Origin: Pseudoteredinibacter isoporae
Lineage (GTDB): Bacteria > Pseudomonadota > Gammaproteobacteria > Pseudomonadales > Cellvibrionaceae
NCBI RefSeq assembly: GCF_011602085.1
Contig: NZ_JAAONY010000001.1
Span: forward strand, 868,001 to 932,000
Reading direction: 5' to 3'
DNA: 64,000 nucleotides
The notes beneath the pieces are model-generated. The model was given only the letters and a program-made list of their open reading frames with translations. It had not been told where the DNA came from and made no database searches. Shown here piece after piece: positions 17,125 to 24,827 of the stretch (position 1 is the stretch's first letter; every line of letters starts with the position of its first letter). The position numbers were made by a program, and so were the translations under genes.

Positions 17125-17790
17125 ATGAATACATTATATCGACAAGCAGGTATCCGTCAGGAAATTCAAGCGAAAGAGCCGAGCCCTGTTACCCGAATAT
17201 CAGCATTTTTATTAGCGGTTGTCTTTTCCGTTGCGGTTACCGCAGCTTTACTATTGTTGATGCACAGCCTGATCTATAAGGAGTATGTTGAACCCGTTGA
17301 AGCGACGCGGACGATACCGACGGATATTTGGGCGCAAAAAAGGGACATTGTGACGGAAAAGGAATATGACAAACCGGAGCCTATAGAGGAGCCCAGTACT
17401 CCCCCTGAAGCATTGCCGGATTATCCTGTTGCCATTGAGCGTGAGGGCCCAGGGCTCATTGGCGAAAAATTTCAGGTCGATACAGGCGTCGGGACTGATT
17501 TTGCCATTGGCCAAAGTGGCATGTTGGTCAAGCGCGTTGCGGCAGCGCCTCGATATCCGGGGCGGGCCATTACCAGAGGCATCGAAGGGTTCGTCGATAT
17601 TCGCTTTGATGTCACGAAAATCGGCAACACCGAGAATATCCGTATTATTCAATCTCAGCCGGAAGGCATTTTTGATAAGGCAGCCACTCAGGCTGTTGCC
17701 AAATACAAATATCAGCCTGCCATGCAAGGTGGTGAGCCGGTAGCCACTAAGAACGTCACCGAACGCATTCGATTCAACTTGGAGAAATAA
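17125..17790 (+). CDS. TonB family energy transducer
   Basis: A 221-residue inner-membrane protein that would pass proton-motive force to outer-membrane partners. One transmembrane helix lies at about residues 25-47, followed by a short Pro/Glu-rich linker (EKEYDKPEPIEEPSTPPEALPDYP). The C-terminal TonB domain (residues about 130-221) has RVAAAPRYPGRAITRGIEG, then VDIRFDVTKIGNTENIRII, then a YKYQPAMQGGEPVATKNV block. There is no ExbB or ExbD gene in the window. GGAAGAGG precedes the ATG, which begins one base after the M56 stop codon. TonB genes attached to M56 proteases are known, but the partner receptor is not usually known. The next genes carry TonB-box-like motifs. Confidence 0.9.
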   Translation: MNTLYRQAGIRQEIQAKEPSPVTRISAFLLAVVFSVAVTAALLLLMHSLIYKEYVEPVEATRTIPTDIWAQKRDIVTEKEYDKPEPIEEPSTPPEALPDYPVAIEREGPGLIGEKFQVDTGVGTDFAIGQSGMLVKRVAAAPRYPGRAITRGIEGFVDIRFDVTKIGNTENIRIIQSQPEGIFDKAATQAVAKYKYQPAMQGGEPVATKNVTERIRFNLEK

Positions 17791-17909
17791 GCGCTCCAAA
17801 CCACCACTTTGATGGAAATCGTGCCAGGGAAGGTATTTTCAAAAAATGTTAACCCCTTTTTTTCGGCTGCCGCGTTATAGGTATAGATATTCGCTGAGGA
17901 GCTACTGCT

Positions 17910-19634
17910 ATGAGTATATATAAATCCTGTGCAAGCCCGGTTCTGGTCCTGTTGATGGGTGGTTTAATTGCCTGTCAAAGCTCGACAGAAACCGATCGGA
18001 AAGCCAATACCGCAGAACCTATTCCTGTTGTACTCGCCAGTGAACAGGAGCTGGAAGAGGTTATGGTCACTGGCGCGAAGCAAGAAATTGTTATGCACCC
18101 TAGAGCTCTGGGGAAAGTGAAGGCCGATATGATGGTTAGTCGTCCTTTTCCCGAGCCACATTATTTGTCTGTTGAGGAGGATCGAGAAAATTACCGAGGG
18201 CCCGATGACAATCCCATTCGCAGCGTGCTGGAACAACCCATGTCGACATTTTCAATCGACGTGGATACGGCCGCTTATGCCAATGTGCGAAGAATGATTC
18301 TGCGCGAGGGCAGATTGCCACCAAAAGAAGCAGTACGTGTTGAAGAAATGGTCAATTACTTCCAGTACAACTATCCGAAACCCAAAAGCCCAAAGCAGGC
18401 ATTTGCAATCGATACTGAACTCAGTACTTCCCCCTGGAACGACAATAAATATCTGATGAGAATTGGTCTGCAGGGCTATGAAGAAAACCTGGATCAGCGT
18501 CCGGCATCGAACCTGGTGTTTCTAGTGGATGTCTCTGGCAGTATGCAGTCGCAAGACAAGCTTCCATTGTTAAAACGCTCTTTGTTGATGCTGCTCGATA
18601 AGTTGGAAGAGCGCGACTCAGTGTCTCTGGTGGTTTATGCGGGGGCCGCGGGAGTGGTTTTGCCGCCGACTAAAATCTCGGAAAAACTGAAAATCCGTGA
18701 AGCGATAGACGCCCTCGAAGCTGGCGGTAGCACCCATGGCAGTGCAGGCATTAAACTCGCCTATGAGCAAGCCCAGAAGGGGTTTATTAAAGAGGGTATT
18801 AACCGAGTCATTATCGCCAGTGATGGTGATATGAATGTCGGCATTACCGATATCGAACAACTGAAATCCCTGATCGAACGTAAACGCGAATCGGGTATTG
18901 CACTGACGACCCTGGGCTTCGGTACTGGCAATTATAACGATGCCTTAATGGAAGAGCTGGCAAACGTCGGCAACGGCAACTCGGCGTATATCGACAGCAT
19001 GAAAGAGGCTTATAAGGTCCTGGTTCAGCAAATGAACGCGACCCTGCACACCATTGCAAGCGATGTGAAAATTCAGGTGGAATTTAACCCTGATCAAGTC
19101 AGCGAGTATCGCCTGGTCGGCTATGAAAACCGCATGTTGAATCGTGAAGATTTCAATAACGATAAAGTGGATGCGGGCGACATAGGGATGGGCCATCAGG
19201 TAACAGCTATTTATGAGATCAGCCTGAAGGGCCAGGGCAGCTTGCCAGAAAGGCGCTACGGCAAACAAGCCACAGTTCATGAGCTTTCAAAGAAAAAACC
19301 AAGCGTTAATGACAAAAACCGCGAACTCGCCTACATCAAGCTGCGTTACAAGCCTGCCCATGGAGAAGCCAGTCGCTTGATTGAGAAAATTGTTCATACC
19401 GATACACTCAACACCGATTTTAACAAAGCATCCAATGAACATCGCTTCGCCACCTCGGTGGCTGAGTTTGCCCAGCGACTGCGTGGAGGTCAGCGTATCA
19501 GCAAGGGCAGCATGCAGGAACTGATCGAACAGCTTCGCAACAGTCGAGGCGAAGATCGTTTCTCCTATCGAGGTGAACTGGTCAACATCGCTGAACTTGC
19601 GGCTAGCATTGATCAGCAGATTGCGCTTCAATAG
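17910..19634 (+). CDS. VWA-domain lipoprotein (YfbK family) with TonB-box-like motif
   Basis: A 574-residue lipoprotein (lipobox GGLIAC, Cys22) of the YfbK type. Its order is a von Willebrand N-terminal domain around NPIRSVLEQPMSTFSIDVDT, a VWA domain with the MIDAS start FLVDVSGSM near residue 205, and a C-terminal DUF3520-type domain from about residue 390. MIDAS residues Asp-x-Ser-x-Ser are intact, so metal-dependent protein binding is likely. Between the lipid anchor and the first domain, residues 49-55 read EEVMVTG, very like a TonB box. GAGGAG precedes the ATG. It is followed by a long hairpin and a sigma/anti-sigma pair. Its exact function is not known in any organism that I can name. 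Confidence 0.9.
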   Translation: MSIYKSCASPVLVLLMGGLIACQSSTETDRKANTAEPIPVVLASEQELEEVMVTGAKQEIVMHPRALGKVKADMMVSRPFPEPHYLSVEEDRENYRGPDDNPIRSVLEQPMSTFSIDVDTAAYANVRRMILREGRLPPKEAVRVEEMVNYFQYNYPKPKSPKQAFAIDTELSTSPWNDNKYLMRIGLQGYEENLDQRPASNLVFLVDVSGSMQSQDKLPLLKRSLLMLLDKLEERDSVSLVVYAGAAGVVLPPTKISEKLKIREAIDALEAGGSTHGSAGIKLAYEQAQKGFIKEGINRVIIASDGDMNVGITDIEQLKSLIERKRESGIALTTLGFGTGNYNDALMEELANVGNGNSAYIDSMKEAYKVLVQQMNATLHTIASDVKIQVEFNPDQVSEYRLVGYENRMLNREDFNNDKVDAGDIGMGHQVTAIYEISLKGQGSLPERRYGKQATVHELSKKKPSVNDKNRELAYIKLRYKPAHGEASRLIEKIVHTDTLNTDFNKASNEHRFATSVAEFAQRLRGGQRISKGSMQELIEQLRNSRGEDRFSYRGELVNIAELAASIDQQIALQ

Positions 19635-19680
19635 GTTTTAAATTTAGACAATATCGCTTCAGGCTTAGTCAATGTGAGGT

Positions 19681-19784
19681 CTTGAATCGGAACTGATGTG
19701 TAAAACCTTCAAAAACAGGGAAGTTTTTGGAGAGCCCCCAAGGATGGGTTCACGGCGAGTTTTACACATCAGTTTCGGTTCAAG
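19681..19784. ncRNA. Long stem-loop between the VWA gene and the sigma factor gene
   Basis: Bases 19681-19706 pair with 19759-19784 over 26 positions. Sixteen pairs (AACTGATGTGTAAAAC with GTTTTACACATCAGTT) are perfect, and the only two irregular pairs are G-U wobbles in RNA. The 52-base loop holds a smaller hairpin, CAAAAAC with GTTTTTG. No T tract follows, so it is not a terminator. It could be a structured leader controlling the sigma factor gene, or a small mobile-element remnant. The strand is not known. Confidence 0.55.
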
Positions 19785-19835
19785 GCTGATTCGAAGGCCG
19801 CTGACGAAAAGACTTGTTGATTCGGAGATGGCACC

Positions 19836-20393
19836 CTGCTAAATCGCTTTAAGTCGGATGAGAGCCTGCTGGACAAATTCAGTAAAGGCTCTCATTCCTG
19901 TTTTGAAACCCTATACGGCCGTTACAAAGATGCCGTATATCGCTATGCCCTGAAAAGTGTACAAGACAGCGCGAGTGCGGAAGATATCGCCCACGAATCC
20001 TGGGTTTCTGTTATCGATAAAGCCGAGAGCTTCGTGCCTGATGCTTCCTTGAGTCAGCCCTTCAAACAGTGGCTATACCGAATTGCCCACAACAAGGTTA
20101 TCGACTTCTGGCGTAAACAAAAGCATATTGACTACATAGACGAAGACCAGCAAGAAATATTGGAAAACGAAAGTGGTAAAGACAATCACCTGGAGGAGCA
20201 ATACCTGCTGGTAGAAGTAGAACGACTGCTAGCCCAACTGCCACCGATACAACGGCAAAGCTATTTATTGCAGCTGGAAGGATTTAGCCTGGCGGAAATA
20301 GCAGAAATTACCAACAGCCAACCCGAGTCCGTAAAAAGCCGACTGCGTTACGGAAAGAAAAAGTTACAACAACTTCTGGAGGATGAAGCATGA
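19836..20393 (+). CDS. ECF-type RNA polymerase sigma factor without an AUG start
   Basis: A 185-residue sigma-70 family factor. Region 2 runs from FETLYGRYKDAVYRYALKSV through AEDIAHESWVSVI to FKQWLYRIAHNKVIDFWRKQ. Region 4 is LAQLPPIQRQSYLLQLEGF, then LAEIAEITNSQPESVKSRLR. The open frame reaches back to a stop at 19818 but contains no ATG, and its only GTG (20034) would delete most of region 2. A CTG at 19836 has GGAG eight bases upstream and is taken here as the start. The alternative is a one-base loss just after the ATG at 19828, which would otherwise read Met-Ala-Thr-Leu-Leu-Asn. It ends overlapping the anti-sigma-like gene by ATGA. Confidence 0.8.
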   Translation: MLNRFKSDESLLDKFSKGSHSCFETLYGRYKDAVYRYALKSVQDSASAEDIAHESWVSVIDKAESFVPDASLSQPFKQWLYRIAHNKVIDFWRKQKHIDYIDEDQQEILENESGKDNHLEEQYLLVEVERLLAQLPPIQRQSYLLQLEGFSLAEIAEITNSQPESVKSRLRYGKKKLQQLLEDEA

Positions 20394-21094
20394 GCGAAAA
20401 ACAACGCACTCAAGCACATCCAGAGCTGCAAACATCGCCCAAAAAACTGGATGATAAAGTACTGGCCTACGCTCGCCGCAAAGCAGAGGCCAACAAACAG
20501 AATCACAGCACAGCATGGTCAAAACATTGGTACACCGGGGCGGCCAGTATGGCTGTGCTGGTACTGGCTGTATTGCTGTATCCTGCGATGCAACAGCAAA
20601 CGGTTAAACAAGACCTTGTATACGATGTTGTGATTACACCCGAACCCGCGGCAGCGAAAAAGGCCAAGCCCGAAGCCATTGGCATGATGGCAGGGTCAGA
20701 AGACCTTCATGAAGAGATTCATGAAGAAGACAGCAAGTTCATGGAGAGTGTTACGGTAACAGCCAGCCCAGTGCCACAAGAAGAAATCACTGTAAAAGCC
20801 GAAAAAAGAATGTCGCGCAGCCGGGACTCATTGTCGAAGCCTGTTCTGGAAGAGCTTGTTATGCAGGCTGGGGAAGCATCACCCGAATATGATGCATTTA
20901 TTGATAGTGTTCAAAATAATGAAGAGCTTCGTCAACGCTTGATGACTATTCGAGACCTTGCGGACCTCCAGTTGGCAGAATCGCAGTACCGTGATCTACG
21001 GAAAAAATATACAGGTCTGCCAGAAGAATTGGCAGAAGCCCTGATGATGCTTGACGAGTTCATGGAAGAGCTGGAAGAAGAGTCCGAGCAATAG
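20390..21094 (+). CDS. Anti-sigma-like membrane protein with TonB-box-like segments
   Basis: A 234-residue protein that overlaps the sigma factor gene by four bases, which strongly suggests translational coupling and a regulatory role. A short cytoplasmic N-terminus (about 48 residues) is followed by one transmembrane helix (residues 50-66), then a periplasmic part. That part contains ESVTVTA (119-125) and EEITVKA (131-137), both similar to TonB boxes, and then a long acidic helical region ending ELEEESEQ. No zinc-binding HxxxCxxC motif is seen, so it is not a ZAS-type anti-sigma factor. The anti-sigma role is inferred from topology and position. Confidence 0.78.
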   Translation: MSEKQRTQAHPELQTSPKKLDDKVLAYARRKAEANKQNHSTAWSKHWYTGAASMAVLVLAVLLYPAMQQQTVKQDLVYDVVITPEPAAAKKAKPEAIGMMAGSEDLHEEIHEEDSKFMESVTVTASPVPQEEITVKAEKRMSRSRDSLSKPVLEELVMQAGEASPEYDAFIDSVQNNEELRQRLMTIRDLADLQLAESQYRDLRKKYTGLPEELAEALMMLDEFMEELEEESEQ

Positions 21095-21149
21095 AATATC
21101 GGTACAGAATAAAGTCACCAAACAAAAAGGATCTGGAAGGGACCTGGAA

Positions 21150-21608
21150 ATGCTCTTGCGAATACTTTGCTTACTGCTTATCGCCGCCATTGCTTCAAGT
21201 AGCAGCTTTATCGTCCATGTTCTCACAGTAGAATGGTTGCCTGGGTGGATAGGTCAACAAATGGAGGGGAGAACCATATCGCCTTCGTGGGATGTCCGTT
21301 ATATCGCAATGATGACCTCCATTGAATATGGTGTGGCGGCCTTACTTATTTATCATTTTGCAAGGGATAAGCTGCTGGCTTGGGGGATTCCGCTTGTCAT
21401 TCTATTTATGTTTGCATTGTTGGCTGCAACACATGGCGCTTTGATCAGACAGCCATTCATGGACTACATCGTCGGAAATCCAATGCAGGTGGTTTTGGTT
21501 CAGAACGGGTTCAAGTATTTAATTTGGTTTCTTATGTCTGTAATTACGGTGCTTGGATACGAATTTTTACATAGAAAATTCGTATCCAAATCCAACAATC
21601 AGGCATAA
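21150..21608 (+). CDS. Four-helix membrane protein, unknown function
   Basis: A 152-residue hydrophobic protein starting MLLRILCLLLIAAIASS. Four membrane helices are visible, around residues 1-22, 52-70, 78-97 and 122-140. A short conserved-looking loop reads ISPSWDVRYIAMMTSIEYG. No enzyme motif is seen. The ATG at 21150 is preferred over the ATG at 21051 because the upstream part would be a charged extension translated out of frame inside the anti-sigma gene. GGAAGG lies about ten bases upstream. It follows the sigma/anti-sigma pair by 55 bases on the same strand and may be the last gene of that operon. I do not recognise a family. Confidence 0.68.
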   Translation: MLLRILCLLLIAAIASSSSFIVHVLTVEWLPGWIGQQMEGRTISPSWDVRYIAMMTSIEYGVAALLIYHFARDKLLAWGIPLVILFMFALLAATHGALIRQPFMDYIVGNPMQVVLVQNGFKYLIWFLMSVITVLGYEFLHRKFVSKSNNQA

Positions 21609-21673
21609 ACTCCGCTACTGAGTACCAGACCGTATTGAATAATATCCAGTAGCTGAGCTTGATTGAAAGTACT

Positions 21674-24600
21674 TCAAGACTTCAGATCTTTATTAAATTT
21701 CAGCACCTCAGAAGATTTCATTAAGCAATAGCTCGCCGGTAACACAATCAGCGTTAACAAAACGGCGCTGCTCATGCCGCCGACCATGGGGGCGGCAATT
21801 CGGCTCATAACTTCGGAGCCTGTGCCGCTGCCATATAGAATGGGAAGCAGGCCGATGATGATGGTTGCTACGGTCATCATCACTGGGCGAACCCTCAAAC
21901 CGGCACCGTGTAACAAGGCTTCTCGATAGGCTTCCGGGCTGATAGCCAGATGCTGATCCCGTGCTTTTTCCTTCAGCTCATCAAGGGCCTGGTTCAGGTA
22001 CACGAGCATAATAACGCCAATTTCAACGGCCACGCCGGCCAGTGCAATAAAGCCAACACCAACGGCTACTGAAAAATTAAAGCCCTCCAGATACATCAAC
22101 CACAACCCCCCAATCATCGCCATGGGCAATGTGGCGATAATAACCGCTACCTCATTGATGCGTCGAAAATTGAGGTACAGCAAAATGATAATAATGGCGA
22201 GAGTAAGCGGCAGAACATAGCTGAGCTTTTCCTTGGCTCGTTCCATATATTGATATTGTCCCGCCCAGCTGATCGAATACCCGGGAGGTAAGACCAGCTC
22301 CTCTTCCAGAGCCTGTTTGGCTGTCGCAACATAGCTTCCAATGTCGACACCATCGATGTCAATAAACGTCCAGCCATTAATACGGGCGTTTTCGCTTTTG
22401 ATTCCCGGTGGTCCGTTCTCAATATAGATTTGAGCCACATCGCCAAGTGCAATGCGTTGGCCGGAGGGAGTAAGCACTGGTAGTCGCGATAAGCGCTCGG
22501 GAGAGTCCCGGTAGTCTTGGGGATACCTCAGGTTTACCGGGTAGCGTTCCTGGCCTTCTACAGTTTGCGTAACGTTCATGCCACCGATGGCCGTAGAAAC
22601 CACTTGTTGAATGTCGGCAATGTTCAAACCAAAACGGCTGGCCTTGTCGCGGGAGATATCAACCTTGATATAGCGGCCGCCGGCGACACGTTCCGAATAT
22701 ACCGAAGCGGTACCCGGAACCTCACCGAGAATGCGTTCCAGGTCCTGGCCAATGTTTTGAATGATGTCCAGGTTTGGCCCTGCGACTTTAATTCCCACGG
22801 GGGTTTTAATGCCAGTAGCCAGCATATCAATTCGAGTTTTAATGGGCATCACCCAGGCATTACTCAGTCCAGGGAACTTAAGCAGTTCGTTCAACTCCGC
22901 CCTTAAACGTTCGGGTGTCATGCCTTCGCGCCATTCGCTTTTAGGCCTCAGTTGCACAAAGGTTTCGATCATTGTGAGTGGGGCGGGGTCGGTTGCGGTT
23001 TCGGCGCGCCCCACCTTGCCGAAGACATTCTGAACTTCCGGTACGGTGCGAATCAGTTTGTCGGTTTGTTGCAAGAGTTCGCGCGCTTTGCCGATGGAAA
23101 TTCCAGGATAAGTCGTTGGCATATACATTAAATCACCTTCGTCCAGCGGTGGAATAAACTCGCTGCCAATTTTGTTGATGGGGTAGAAACCCAAAATGGT
23201 AATGACGATGGCGACAAAAACAGTCACCTTTGGAAAGTTCAGTACATGCTTCAGTACAGGCATGTAAAGGCTGATGAGCATCCGGTTCAATGGGTTTTTC
23301 TTCTCTGAGATCACCTTGCCTCGGATAAAGTAGCCCATAAGCACAGGAACTAATGTGATGGCCAAGCCCGCTGATGCAGCCATGGCATAGGTTTTGGTGT
23401 AAGCCAGCGGAGAGAACATTCTTCCCTCCTGAGCTTCCAGGATAAACACCGGCAAAAAGGAAACCGTTATAATCAGTAGGCTGAAAAATAAAGCCGGTCC
23501 GACTTCGGCTGCGGATTTGGCCACGATTTGCCAGCGATTGTCATCGGTCAATGGTGTTCGTTCCATATGCTTGTGCATATTTTCGATCATCACAATTGCG
23601 CCATCGGTCATAGCGCCGATGGCAATCGCAATACCACCGAGAGACATGATGTTGGCATTAATGCCCTGGCTGTGCATGATGATAAAAGAGATCAAAATGC
23701 CTAAGGGCAAACTGACAACGGCCACGATTGAAGAGCGTAGGTGAAACAGAAACACTGCACACACCAGCGCTACAATCAAAAGCTCCTCTGTTAATTTGTC
23801 CCATAGATTGTCGATGGCGCTGCTGATCAGTTTGGAACGGTCGTAAACGGGAATAATTTCGACGCCTTCCGGCAGAGAATTTTCGAGTGACGCCAATTTC
23901 TCTTTGACGCCCTCAATGGTTTTCTGGGCATTTTCCCCAAAGCGCATGACGACCACTCCGCCGGCAACTTCCCCTTCACCGTTCAGCTCGGCAATGCCAC
24001 GGCGCATCTGTGGGCCCAGAGTGACGTTAGCCACATCGGCAACTCGCAATGGAGTGCCTTGGTCGTTAAGGCCCAGCGGAATTTTTTCGATGTCACTGAT
24101 GGATTGAATGTAGCCAGTTGCGGTCACCATATATTCGGCTTCGGCCATTTCCACCACCGAAGCCCCGGTTTCCTGATTGCCCTGTCGCAGGGCCATTTGG
24201 ATGTGGCTGAGGGGAATGTTGTAGGCCCGCAACTTATCCGGGTCAACCTGCACCTGATACTGTTTTACCATGCCGCCAATAGCGGCCACCTCGGAAACTC
24301 CGGGGACAGTTTGTAGCTCGTATTTTAAAAACCAATCTTGCAAGCTACGCAACTGACTGAGATCGTGTTTGCCTGATTTATCGGTAAGCGCATAAATATA
24401 AACCCATCCAACACCGGTGGCATCGGGCCCGAGTTGGGGCACTGCATTGCTCGGTAAGCTGGCCGACACCTGACTCAGGTATTCAAGTACCCGACTGCGA
24501 GCCCAATACAGATCTGTATCGTCATCAAAAATAATGTAGACGTAAGAATCCCCGTAAAAGGAATACCCTCGCACGGTTTCCGCACCGGGTACTGACAGCA

Positions 24601-24817
24601 TGGCGGTGGTCAATGGAAAAGTTACCTGGTCCTGAACAACCTGTGGTGCTTGTCCTGGATAACTGGTTTTAATAATTACCTGCACATCGGATAAATCAGG
24701 AATGGCGTCTACAGGAGTATTCCGAATGGAATACACTCCGGAGAACGCCACGATAACCGTCGTCAACAGCACAAAGAAACGATTTTCGATAGACCAGCGT
24801 ATGATTGTTTCGATCAT
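21674..24817 (-). CDS. cusA: Copper/silver efflux RND permease (CusA-like)
   Basis: A 1047-residue heavy-metal RND pump that carries Cu(I) or Ag(I) out of the envelope using protons. It starts MIETIIRWSIENRFFVLLTT and has the metal-RND proton relay block GAMTDGAIVMIENMHKH in transmembrane helix 4. The segments PLTMIETFVQL and KTRIDMLATGIKTP contain Met residues at the positions of the CusA methionine relay. CusA is preferred over CzcA because of these methionines and the TSYPGQAPQVVQDQVTFPLT block. It lies ten bases after cusB. The terminal sequence is followed by a convergent membrane protein gene. No outer-membrane cusC is seen in the window, so the channel must be encoded elsewhere. Confidence 0.93.
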   Translation of the reverse strand: MIETIIRWSIENRFFVLLTTVIVAFSGVYSIRNTPVDAIPDLSDVQVIIKTSYPGQAPQVVQDQVTFPLTTAMLSVPGAETVRGYSFYGDSYVYIIFDDDTDLYWARSRVLEYLSQVSASLPSNAVPQLGPDATGVGWVYIYALTDKSGKHDLSQLRSLQDWFLKYELQTVPGVSEVAAIGGMVKQYQVQVDPDKLRAYNIPLSHIQMALRQGNQETGASVVEMAEAEYMVTATGYIQSISDIEKIPLGLNDQGTPLRVADVANVTLGPQMRRGIAELNGEGEVAGGVVVMRFGENAQKTIEGVKEKLASLENSLPEGVEIIPVYDRSKLISSAIDNLWDKLTEELLIVALVCAVFLFHLRSSIVAVVSLPLGILISFIIMHSQGINANIMSLGGIAIAIGAMTDGAIVMIENMHKHMERTPLTDDNRWQIVAKSAAEVGPALFFSLLIITVSFLPVFILEAQEGRMFSPLAYTKTYAMAASAGLAITLVPVLMGYFIRGKVISEKKNPLNRMLISLYMPVLKHVLNFPKVTVFVAIVITILGFYPINKIGSEFIPPLDEGDLMYMPTTYPGISIGKARELLQQTDKLIRTVPEVQNVFGKVGRAETATDPAPLTMIETFVQLRPKSEWREGMTPERLRAELNELLKFPGLSNAWVMPIKTRIDMLATGIKTPVGIKVAGPNLDIIQNIGQDLERILGEVPGTASVYSERVAGGRYIKVDISRDKASRFGLNIADIQQVVSTAIGGMNVTQTVEGQERYPVNLRYPQDYRDSPERLSRLPVLTPSGQRIALGDVAQIYIENGPPGIKSENARINGWTFIDIDGVDIGSYVATAKQALEEELVLPPGYSISWAGQYQYMERAKEKLSYVLPLTLAIIIILLYLNFRRINEVAVIIATLPMAMIGGLWLMYLEGFNFSVAVGVGFIALAGVAVEIGVIMLVYLNQALDELKEKARDQHLAISPEAYREALLHGAGLRVRPVMMTVATIIIGLLPILYGSGTGSEVMSRIAAPMVGGMSSAVLLTLIVLPASYCLMKSSEVLKFNKDLKS

Positions 24818-24827
24818 GTTCGAGTCC

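Noticed and set aside
19681-19784. Integron attC site
   Set aside because: The hairpin lacks the RYYYAAC/GTTRRRY core sites and has no neighbouring integrase or cassette genes.
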